The notes under the pieces: model-generated
The model's input: only the letters and a program-made list of their open reading frames with translations
Database searches by the model: none
Told to the model about the DNA's origin: nothing
Shown here: positions 30,938 to 38,798 of the stretch, piece by piece
Layout of the letters: every line of letters begins with the position of its first letter
How positions within the stretch are numbered: the stretch's first letter is position 1
Translations under genes and position numbers: made by a program
Assembly (NCBI GenBank): GCA_002786025.1
Contig: NHNW01000001.1
Coordinates: 806,001 to 870,000 of the forward strand
From: Zasmidium citrigriseum
Lineage: Eukaryota; Ascomycota; Dothideomycetes; Mycosphaerellales; Mycosphaerellaceae
DNA length: 64,000 nt
Direction: 5' to 3'

Positions 30938-31673
30938 TCATTCCCCGGCGTTCTGGACCACGAAATGAGCAGCTTCCAGCGCGTCTTTGGCGTAGCTCAA
31001 ATGCGCCGGCAGAATCAATATCCCATGATCACAGATATCATCCAGCGGGTCACAGAGGACCAACACCTTGTTCGATGGGACACCGTCAACGGGCTCTCCA
31101 TCATCTGGATCGCCAAAGATCTGAAATGACTGTCAGCCGTCTGGATGCTTGCGCAGGCGGGAGGAGGCTCCTCACCACAACGCTGCTGATACCCTGAGTC
31201 TGTCCCGCGAGAAGCTTGGCCGCGTTATGAACCAGTTGCCCGCCCTGGCTATAGCCAGACAGTACAATGCTGGTATCCGGGCATCGACTTTGAGCGAGTT
31301 GTACGAGATGGGCCATGTTTTGGGATCCCTGAGGCGAACCACCCGCGAGGAAGCCCGGAATATCGGCCGGATAGTCGACCTACGGACCATCAGAATCGAT
31401 TCAACGAGAGTGACGGTATTTGAGACTCACCCCCTGAACGGCCACGTTCTCCGGCCCAGCCATGCCCGCCACGGCTTGGAAGAAGGGAGGTCCTGCGAGA
31501 CTGCCAACATTGCCGAATTCCAGAGTACCGCGAGCGAAAATGATCGTTATGTCACGGCATGGTGTTCCGTCGAGAAGATCGTTTTGGATCGGCGAGCCGA
31601 TGAATTGGCGCTTCGCAATTGGACTTGCGATTGCGACGGACATCGAAACGAGGGCAAAAGCGACTCGCTTCAT
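30938..31673 (-). CDS. Secreted cutinase, three exons
   Basis: Exons are 31673-31431, 31379-31176 and 31120-30938, giving 209 residues. Introns are 51 nt (GTGAGT to GTAG) and 55 nt (GTGAGG, CTGAC, TCAG). A signal peptide (Met-Lys-Arg-Val-Ala-Phe-Ala-Leu-Val-Ser) is followed by a Lys-Arg processing site near residue 22. The mature enzyme has Thr-Pro-Cys-Arg-Asp ... Phe-Ala-Arg-Gly-Thr, the nucleophile in Gly-Tyr-Ser125-Gln-Gly, Asp176 in Cys172-x3-Asp-x2-Cys179, and His189 in Pro-Ala-His-Leu-Ser-Tyr. That is a full catalytic triad and both expected disulfides. Cutinases hydrolyse the polyester of plant cuticle, which suggests a plant-associated lifestyle. An ATG 33 bases upstream would put a poor leader ahead of the signal peptide, so 31673 is preferred. 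Confidence 0.92.
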
Positions 31674-31756
31674 TCTGGATTGAAGGCGCCGAACGAGGGA
31701 CTTCACTGGATCTGAATGAAGATTTTCAAAGTCCTAGAGGAAGTACTTAAGTACCC

Positions 31757-32430
31757 ACTCTCAAGAGGCTATACGACTTCGAAATGGCCAAGGACATCTG
31801 GGATACCATACTCGCATACTTTCCGGACTCGACCGTCAAAGAGCCCGAGACCAAACTCGAAATGAAGTTTCGAAAACCTTCATCTTGGGCAAACTTGCTA
31901 AATACGATGACCGAGGGACGGATTCGATGCATCTCAGCCTGGTTGGTCAAAGAAGTGGTGTAGAGCAGGGTAATGCCATATGACAAGCTTTCAACCAGAG
32001 TCATGGGTGTACAACGCGTTCTTCTGCAATGAGGGCAAGCGAAGCTGAGCGCGATTATTGATCACTTCTGGATGAGTTCGTCCTCGTCATTTCGCAATGC
32101 TGTCGCAACGCTTCCGCGATATCCCTGTGGGCTGGGCGATCACGGGAGGATTCTGTGCCGAAGAGCCGCATGTGAGGGAAGGTTTCGTCTGGAAGCCTGA
32201 CTTGAAACGGATCATATTGCTCGGATTGGGCAACCGCATGGCCGGCGGTATTCGAGGCTCAGGCGCATCTTGTTGAATGTTCCCGACTACCGGTGTGGGA
32301 GTTCATGCGGGTTCACTCACACCATGCCGTTGTTGAAAAGACCGCCATCATGGACGAGAGTAGTCCTGAGAGATCGAACGAAGTCATACGTGATTCGTTG
32401 AAGAACGAACAAAGACTGGCATATCAACGG
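31757..32430 (+). pseudogene. Unrecognised coding-like relic or multi-exon gene
   Basis: Three stretches read as convincing protein on the plus strand, in frames that I could not join with good splice sites. About 31,757-31,966 contains Trp-Asp-Thr-Ile-Leu-Ala-Tyr-Phe-Pro-Asp. About 32,098-32,276 contains Val-Gly-Trp-Ala-Ile-Thr-Gly-Gly-Phe-Cys-Ala-Glu-Glu-Pro-His. About 32,324-32,431 is charged and helical, with Glu-Lys-Thr-Ala-Ile-Met-Asp-Glu-Ser-Ser. The first has an ATG at 31785 within it. No family is recognised. It could be a gene with unusual splice sites or the decayed remains of one. It fills most of the 1.1-kb gap between the cutinase and the MDR gene; 32,432-32,840 holds nothing I can support. 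Confidence 0.35.
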
Positions 32431-32840
32431 TAGTGCTGGGGAACGCCAGAAACCCGCTGAAGCCTCAACGATTCGATTGAGAAGAGAAATGCAAACATTG
32501 AGGTGATCCACAGATTGATGTCGACCATAGACAGATCCTCATCCTCTTAATCAAGAAACACCGCTTGTGGGCGACCTGCACTAGAGGACGGAAGTATCAG
32601 TCGACATCGATCCTTATGTCCAGAATCCGATCTTGTACGAAACCGACAGCGAGAGAAACTTCTACAGCCTGACATCCGGTTGGTCTCCGCCACCGAGTTC
32701 GTACCGACCACGAACAACATCTCCGTCGACCACCTTGGTGAGCCTAATACATGCCTGCTTCACTGACCATCCTTCGTTCTCCGATTGCAACACTTCACCT
32801 GACAACAGCAAATTTGATCCCCAGCCTCGAACAACACAAC

Positions 32841-34099
32841 ATGCAAGCACTCGTCGTCCTCCCCCAGGAAAAAGCCGTCCGAGTCGAGGAAATCCCCATC
32901 CCAACCTGCAAACCGAACGAAATCCTCGTCAAGGTGCACGCAGTTGCGCTGAATAAAGTCGACTATCTCTACACAGCCAAGCCAGTCGCTGCGCAGGAAC
33001 GACGAGTCGTTGGAAGTGATTTCGCTGGGACCATCGAGAGAGTTGGCGAAGATGTTGTGAAGCTGGAAGACAAGAGGACTGTGGTCGAGGCGAGGGTCGC
33101 TGGGTTTGTTCAGGGTGGTATGTCCATTCTTCCTCGAGAGCATACAGAGAGTTAGGCTGACGCAAATATCGAAAAGCTGCCTCGATCAACGAACGTCCCG
33201 GTGCCTTCGCGGAGTATGTGGCCGTCGAGTACGATCTCACCTGGTGCATACCAGCCCACATGAGCTTCGAAGAAGCGGCATCCGTCAGTTTATGTGGTCT
33301 CACTGCCGCTCAGGGGCTCTTCTACAGGATGAAAATGCCTTGCCCTTTCTATCAGACCGAAGGATTCAATTGGCTTGAACCCCCAGCCTACGACCCCGTC
33401 AATGTCTTCGTGTACGGCGCCACGACCTCCGTAGGCCTATACGCCGCGCAGCTTATCAGACTCTCCGAGAAGTTCTCCGGCAAAAAGATTCGTCTATTGG
33501 GCGCTGCGAGTTCTTCGAAGCATGAGTTCCTCCGGCAAGCACCGTACAACTACGACGTACTGGTCGATTATAGAGACGAAGACTGGCCACAGAAGATCAA
33601 AGCCGCGACAGAGGACGGCCAAGGTGTGCAATATGCGCTTGATGCCTTCTCTGTTAGCCCAAGTGTTGAAATGACGGAGAAGACTTTCGCACATCAAGGG
33701 CGCTTCGCTGTGTTCCGTGCGCCAGCGATTGGTGGTTTCGACGTTGAAAAGCTGAGGATAAAGCCTATGATTGGGGCTGTTTGGGAGGGGTTGGGCGTGG
33801 AGATTGGATACCAAGGTGAGTGATCTCTTCTGATGCTTGGATCTGACAGTGCTGACATATATTTCTCAGGGGCTTCGATTCCTGCCAATGCTGAGGCAAG
33901 GAAATTTGCGGTCGAGTTCTATAAGTATCTCAGTTCAGGAGAAGTAGTGCTTTCCCCGAATCCAGTTCGTCGCCTGTCCGGCGGCTTGAAGGGCATCGCG
34001 GACACTGGCTTGGATCTCGTGGGTCCGAATTCTTTAAAGCAGCGGCCTCTCAGCGCTGAGAAGGCAGTGTTCACCCTGCAAAGGAGTCAGCAGATATAG
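32841..34099 (+). CDS. MDR-superfamily reductase (quinone oxidoreductase / trans-enoyl reductase type), three exons
   Basis: Exons are 32841-33117, 33177-33815 and 33870-34099, giving 381 residues. Introns are 59 nt (GTATGT, GCTGAC, AAAG) and 54 nt (GTGAGT to TCAG). The N-terminal GroES-like domain has Gly-Ser-Asp-Phe-Ala-Gly-Thr-Ile-Glu but lacks the catalytic zinc ligands of alcohol dehydrogenases. The nucleotide-binding domain has Val-Tyr-Gly-Ala-Thr-Thr-Ser-Val-Gly, an NADPH-loop variant seen in fungal trans-acting enoyl reductases. Such proteins often assist polyketide synthases, but no synthase is present here, so it may equally be a stand-alone quinone or enone reductase. Confidence 0.82.
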
Positions 34100-34581
34100 C
34101 ACCTCATTCAATTAACATGAGCGCTGGATGCAGTGCCATGCCGATCTGGGAAGGAGCGGCCGTGCCAAGACTTCATGTGATACTTATGTGTCAGCTGAAT
34201 TAAGCCGTTGGGAGCCGGAGTGAACAATCTTTGGTAGCGGGACTGGAATCACGACATCGTTGAGCATTCGATGAACAGCTTCGTCTCAGGCGCTGTGACC
34301 AAATCAGTGGAGGACTTTCGAACGCCGTTCATGCGACCAGTTTGAACTCGTGTCTTGTCGAGGTTATGGATTGTCGAGGTTATGGACAAGCGTCGTTGGG
34401 GACATGTAGGCAATACGCTTGTTCGTGAAGACGTCACATAGCTTGTTTGGGTATCGAGACGCCGCAGTCACGCCTTTTGTAGTAGTTCCGCCTGTTAAAA
34501 TGGCCATACGCCCTCTCTGTTGAATACATTGCCCCGCACGCCTTCTTATCCAGTGATTTAACAGCCACCGAGACTGGATCT
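34100..34581. other. Intergenic between convergent genes, nothing recognised
   Basis: 482 bp between the stop codons of the MDR gene and the glycine-cleavage H gene. A short direct repeat (GTCGAGGTTATGGA) occurs twice near 34,355-34,385. No gene seen. Confidence 0.45.
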
Positions 34582-35297
34582 TTATTTGCTCTCTGCCTCT
34601 TCCGTGAAGGTCTTGTATGCACTCGCATCCATCAATGCCTGGATCTCGTCTGGCGTGCTGACCTTGATCTTGGCCAACCAACCGTCTCCCTCTGGGCTCT
34701 TGTTGATCGTTGCTGGCTTCTCTTCGAGGACGCTGTTGGCTTCGATGATTTCGCCGCTGATTGGGGTCATGATGTCGGAGCTGTTCAATAAGATGTTGTT
34801 AGTCGTTGTCGTTGCTTGTTCAATGCCCGACTTGTCTCCTTCCACTTACGCAGACTTGACGGACTCGACAGCACCGATTGAGTCGCTTTGGCTAACCTCC
34901 AGACCAACCTGTGGCAGCTCGACAAACACAACATCACCAAGGGCATGTGCAGCGTATTCAGAAATTCCAATGGTACCTATCGGGGACCGAGTCAGATCAA
35001 CACCCTCATCGTTCAATCATTGAATATAGCATACCAACAGTCCCATCCTCAGAAAGCTCAACCCACTCATGGTCCTCAGTATACCTCTTCTCCCATGCTA
35101 CAAAACCATCAGCACTTTCGCCCTCATCCCCAATGGCCGACCACCTCACCTTTCGCACTAGCAGTGAAGCTCCGAAGCGCAGGTCGGAACTGCCTCTGAG
35201 CTCTGAGACGAAGGTATTGCGGTCGGCTGCACCGTGTGAGGCTGCTGCAGGAGGCAATTGAGCGGGCGAAGGTCCGGCCAACGAGAGAGGCTGCCAT
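34582..35297 (-). CDS. gcvH: Glycine cleavage system H protein, mitochondrial, four exons
   Basis: Exons are 35297-35150, 35097-35035, 34976-34850 and 34780-34582, giving 178 residues. Introns are 52, 58 and 69 nt, all with GT and AG ends and matching phases. The first 50 residues form a mitochondrial presequence rich in Arg, Ser and Ala with no acids ([10 protein letters not shown]). The mature domain starts at Lys-Arg-Tyr-Thr-Glu-Asp-His-Glu-Trp and contains [10 protein letters not shown] and Glu-Ser-Val-Lys-Ser-Ala, whose Lys carries lipoate. H protein shuttles the aminomethyl group between the P, T and L proteins of glycine decarboxylase. The presequence frame is only found by splicing exon 1, since the exon-2 frame read straight through gives a false N-terminus. 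Confidence 0.93.
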
Positions 35298-35486
35298 GGC
35301 GTTTGGTGTGTGTTGTGGTAGGGAAAAGGACGTGAGGGAGTGCGGTCACCGAAGTGGTTGGAGTTGGAGGTTGATCGGCGGCGGGCCGAAGATGCGGCTG
35401 CTGCGGAGGTGGGCTTGCGCTTGGAGTCGACTTCACTTCTTGACATGTGACATTTTCATGGGAGAGATTCGAACACATATTCGAGG
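35298..35486. promoter_or_regulatory. Short bidirectional promoter, H protein / mitochondrial bS6
   Basis: Only 189 bp separate two divergent start codons, and both products are mitochondrial matrix proteins. A shared promoter and coordinated expression are likely. No named element recognised. Confidence 0.55.
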
Positions 35487-35958
35487 ATGTTGTACGAATT
35501 AATAGGCGTGGTATGCATCGCATCACCAATCGATAACTTTGTATGCTAATACACGATAGGTCCGCCCCGGCCGCAGCATCAACGAGATCAAAGAGTACGC
35601 ACGCCTCCTAACCCTCCTTCACCCCTCCCAATCCTAACAACCTCACCCCAGAATCACCCGAACAACAGGAAACATCATCCTCTCCGCCGGCGGCGTAGTC
35701 CGCGGCATCACAAACTGGGGCACCTTCATGCTTCCCAAACCCGCGCGAAAGCAAGGCGCAACCTACCGCGACGGCCACTACTTCATCCTTCGATTCGATT
35801 CGAGCGCGAAGACGCAGCATGCCGTGCGGCGGACATTAGGATTAGATCCGAGGATGATCAGATATAGTGTGGTGCAATTGGGGAGTACGTTGGAAGAGAT
35901 CAAGGATGTCGCTGGGAAGGCGGATTGGAATGGGATCAGTTCGGGGAGTCGGGATTAG
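35487..35958 (+). CDS. mrp17: Mitochondrial small-subunit ribosomal protein bS6m (MRP17), three exons
   Basis: Exons are 35487-35510, 35560-35594 and 35652-35958, giving 121 residues. The first two exons encode only about 20 residues (Met-Leu-Tyr-Glu-Leu-Ile-Gly-Val-Val-Arg-Pro-Gly). Introns are 49 nt (GTATGC, GCTAAT, ATAG) and 57 nt (GTACGC to CCAG). The S6 fold is evident: the N-terminal strand, then Gly-Gly-Val-Val-Arg-Gly-Ile-Thr-Asn-Trp-Gly, Gly-His-Tyr-Phe-Ile-Leu-Arg-Phe-Asp, and Arg-Arg-Thr-Leu-Gly-Leu-Asp-Pro-Arg-Met-Ile-Arg. The length matches fungal homologues. As in yeast Mrp17 there is no long presequence; the N-terminus begins directly with the domain. Confidence 0.93.
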
Positions 35959-36340
35959 ATGATGAGGGAGAAGGCATTGTGCTGTGGAAAATAACGTGTA
36001 AAATATGGATGGAAATGGGATGACTTCAGCGTTGCATTGGGCGGCGTTCAGGACAAGGGGCTCTGACGAGAGAGCTGAGCGATCTGTGATACCAGGTGCT
36101 CACAGAGGCCTCGAGTTGAGGCATGCGGGATTGCAACGGAGCGATCACTGCGATCGAAAAGAATGCCCACGCGAATGGGCTGTTCATACATGCGTACTTT
36201 AGTCGAGAGCAGGAGCCTTCCAGACAGAAGCGCTGGTCAGACGATGGTCCACCTTCTAAGATCCCATCATGAATCGAATCCCGCCTTTTGTGAATCCCCA
36301 AATCAACGCTCCCTCCAACGCCTCGCTAAAAGCATTCCAC
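35959..36340. other. Intergenic between convergent genes, nothing recognised
   Basis: 382 bp between MRP17 and the end of the coding-like SAP18 extension. No gene supported. Confidence 0.5.
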
Positions 36341-36466
36341 CTAGAAATGGCCCCTGCCGAGTGGGATATTGTTCGGATTATCCGGGTCGAAGTAGGAATC
36401 CTGTCTCCTCTTAGCCCGCTCGAACATGTCGACAACAGAGGGTGACGACTCAGGCGAGCCTTCCTC
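36341..36466 (-). other. In-frame coding-like extension after the SAP18 stop codon
   Basis: Immediately after the TAG that ends SAP18, the same frame stays open for 41 codons to a second TAG. It reads as plausible protein: acidic Ser-rich start, then Asp-Met-Phe-Glu-Arg-Ala-Lys-Arg-Arg-Gln and Asp-Pro-Asp-Asn-Pro-Asn-Asn-Ile-Pro-Leu-Gly-Arg. It might be a readthrough extension. It could also be an alternative last exon, since the sequence before it ends ...TACTAG and can serve as an acceptor. Chance is also possible. Confidence 0.35.
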
Positions 36467-37267
36467 CTAGTAAGGTCGCGGTCCCCTCCCTCTGCCGTAG
36501 CCGCCACGCCCGCCGCCGTAGTCACCACCAGGAGGCCGCTCGCCTCGACGCCATTCTCCAGGCGGCGGGCCCATGCCGAATCCACCGCCACCTCGACCTC
36601 CGTAGCCACCCCGATAGCCTCCACCGCCTCGTCCATACCCACCACCGTATCCATTCTCTCGCGGAGGTGGGCCTCTCGGTCCGCCGAAGTCTCTGGGTGG
36701 TCCTCTCGATGGTGGCGGTATTGGAGCCACGCGACCGTCCTGGCCAGGCGGATAAATCGAGCAAACCACATAATCCCCAATCACAAACCGCGCATCCGAA
36801 AGCGTCTTGAGCGCATCCCCTTCCAAACTACTCTTCAAACCCTCCATATCCCCATCTTCCAACTCCGCCGCACTCCCCCCAATAACCACGCTCCCCAAAG
36901 GCTTGTCAATCCACTTCCCACGTCCACCCTCCACCAACGTCGCGCGCGTATCGGGAAAGATGAGCTTATACTGTATCCGCGTGCCCACAGCCGGGTTGGG
37001 CAGGACATTTGGTGGTAGGACCGAAGACATCAGCCCTGTGAGTTCGGCGAGTGTGCAGTTGGGCCATGTGTAGACTTGCAGGCTTTTCTGTCGGATATTG
37101 CTGGGGAGGAGGGAGGAGTAGTCGGCGATTCCGGTGGTGTCGGCTGGGGGTGCGACGCTGAATTCCCAGGGATCGAACATGCGGGCTTCGCGCCAGAAGA
37201 GGCGGAGGAGGAAGGGGGAGGTGACGGCGCGGTCGATGTCGGTTTTGGAGTCGGGTTGGAGCGCCAT
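36467..37267 (-). CDS. sap18: SAP18-domain protein with C-terminal RGG tail
   Basis: This is one exon of 266 residues. Residues ~10-160 form the SAP18 ubiquitin-like domain: Arg-Ala-Val-Thr-Ser-Pro-Phe-Leu-Leu-Arg-Leu-Phe, then Leu-Gln-Val-Tyr-Thr-Trp-Pro-Asn-Cys-Thr-Leu-Ala-Glu-Leu, and Ile-Gly-Asp-Tyr-Val-Val-Cys-Ser-Ile. The last 80 residues are a Gly/Arg/Tyr-rich RGG tract with Glu-Trp-Arg-Arg-Gly-Glu-Arg, common in fungal SAP18 and typical of RNA-binding tails. In animals SAP18 belongs both to the Sin3 histone deacetylase complex and to the ASAP splicing complex; the RGG tail fits an RNA role. It is divergent from PRP18, a splicing factor. Confidence 0.9.
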   Translation of the reverse strand: MALQPDSKTDIDRAVTSPFLLRLFWREARMFDPWEFSVAPPADTTGIADYSSLLPSNIRQKSLQVYTWPNCTLAELTGLMSSVLPPNVLPNPAVGTRIQYKLIFPDTRATLVEGGRGKWIDKPLGSVVIGGSAAELEDGDMEGLKSSLEGDALKTLSDARFVIGDYVVCSIYPPGQDGRVAPIPPPSRGPPRDFGGPRGPPPRENGYGGGYGRGGGGYRGGYGGRGGGGFGMGPPPGEWRRGERPPGGDYGGGRGGYGRGRGPRPY

Positions 37268-37528
37268 GGTGTGTTGTCTGAAGGTTGGAGAAGCTTGTCG
37301 CTACATCGATTAGAGGATGTTGAGATGCCGAGGTTGCTAGCCGTGGAAGGGATGTTCGGTGTGTGTTGATGAGTAGCTCTGCATGTGATGCGGTTGAAAG
37401 TGAAGGCGAAGCTTCAGAAGCTCAGTCAATCAATTTCGCGGGCGGGCTCTCAATCAAAACTTTATTCAAGCGCTTGACTTCACCTTCTTCCTCTTCCACC
37501 ACTCAATCCACTTCACAACACCCTCAAC
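37268..37528. promoter_or_regulatory. Short bidirectional promoter, SAP18 / PRP18
   Basis: 261 bp between divergent starts of two genes tied to mRNA processing. A shared promoter is likely. The stretch just before PRP18 is pyrimidine-rich. Confidence 0.5.
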
Positions 37529-38611
37529 ATGGATTTCGCCAGTTTGATGAAATCCCAAATCGCCTCGTCGACCAAACCAAAAGACGAAGAAAACGGCAAG
37601 AAATACCTCAAACGCTCCGAGATCGAAGCACAACGACAAGCCGACTACCAGCGCGAGCAAGAAGAACTCGAGAAGGCAAGACAAGAGCGCCTGGAGAAGA
37701 AGCGCAAGCGAGATGAAGAAGAGGCCGAACGGAATCGCGCTCGCGAGGAGAAGAAGCAGAGGCTAGCAGAGGAGAGCAAGCGACTCCGTGAAGAGGAAGA
37801 AGAGGCAGAGGAGCGAGCACGGCGAAAGAGACTTGGCCTCCCAGAAGTCGAAAAGAAATCAGAAAGCAAAGACGACACACCCCTCCAAGACGACGAACAA
37901 GACATCCCCGAAGAAGACCTCCTACTCAGACTCCGCGAACTAAACGAACCCCGATTCCTCTTCGGCGAAACGCACAACCAACGCCTCAGACGCTACCGCA
38001 AACTCCTCGAGAAATCCCTCGCGCCAAAACTCAGCAATGGACCTATACCAACAACCCTCGCCCTGGTGCCCGAAGCAGAAATGAAAGTCCCAGAATCAGT
38101 ACCCAAAGACCCCTCTCAGAGAGACTTCTTATTGCGGCAAATCGCAAGTTACTTCGACATGCTGCTCTCCGAATGGCAATCCGCCCTCGCGCGCCGCAGC
38201 AGAGAAGTCAAAGACTCCTCGTCCGGAAAGCAAGCCTTCAACTCCTTCGTCGCGGCGCGGGACAACCTGCGCCCACTCTTCAAAAAGATGGAGACCAAAG
38301 ACCTGCCCGACACACTCCTCGCACCGATCCTGGAAATCGTGCATCTAGCGCAACTAAAGCGGTACGTCAACGCCAATGATGCGTATTTGAGATTGTCGAT
38401 CGGTAAGGCGGCGTGGCCGATTGGTGTCACGATGGTGGGTATTCATGAAAGGAGTGCGAGAGAGAAGTTGCACGAGACGGAGAAGACGGGGGGACAGGCG
38501 CATATTTTGAGCGATGAGGTTACTAGAAAGATGTTGCAGGGGATTAAGCGGTGTTTGAGTTTTGCGCAGACGAGGTGGCCGCCGGAGGATGTTGGGCAGT
38601 TGATGGGGTAG
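37529..38611 (+). CDS. prp18: Pre-mRNA splicing factor Prp18
   Basis: This is one exon of 360 residues. The N-terminal third is a highly charged Glu/Arg/Lys coiled coil (about 25-120). A short motif at about 130-160 (Leu-Arg-Glu-Leu-Asn-Glu-Pro-Arg-Phe-Leu-Phe-Gly-Glu) is the splicing-factor motif also found in Prp4. The C-terminal helical Prp18 domain (about 190-350) ends with the most conserved part, Asn-Asp-Ala-Tyr-Leu-Arg-Leu-Ser-Ile-Gly-Lys-Ala-Ala-Trp-Pro-Ile-Gly-Val-Thr-Met. Prp18 acts with Slu7 and the U5 snRNP in 3' splice-site choice at the second step. Length and order are normal for the family. Confidence 0.93.
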   Translation: MDFASLMKSQIASSTKPKDEENGKKYLKRSEIEAQRQADYQREQEELEKARQERLEKKRKRDEEEAERNRAREEKKQRLAEESKRLREEEEEAEERARRKRLGLPEVEKKSESKDDTPLQDDEQDIPEEDLLLRLRELNEPRFLFGETHNQRLRRYRKLLEKSLAPKLSNGPIPTTLALVPEAEMKVPESVPKDPSQRDFLLRQIASYFDMLLSEWQSALARRSREVKDSSSGKQAFNSFVAARDNLRPLFKKMETKDLPDTLLAPILEIVHLAQLKRYVNANDAYLRLSIGKAAWPIGVTMVGIHERSAREKLHETEKTGGQAHILSDEVTRKMLQGIKRCLSFAQTRWPPEDVGQLMG

Positions 38612-38798
38612 AGTGATGCTATGACTGAGACGACATGAACTTTTTAACTTGAGGTCTTCCCATTATTCCTACTCGTATCAGGTGAACTTCGAGTCTTGAA
38701 TTCATCGGTAAGTAGCTTGGAGATGCTGCTCGCAGTTGAGAAGCAAAGTCTCCCTCGAAGTCCCCCGTACCCATCATACAAACCCCCTCGGTATTATC

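Noticed and set aside
29307..34099. Secondary-metabolite cluster (regulator, MDR reductase, with MFS transporter and methyltransferase farther left)
   Set aside because: No polyketide synthase, peptide synthetase or terpene cyclase is present in the window, and housekeeping genes are interspersed.
36256..36780. Minus-strand frame antiphase to SAP18
   Set aside because: Shadow frame of the Gly/Arg repeat codons of SAP18.
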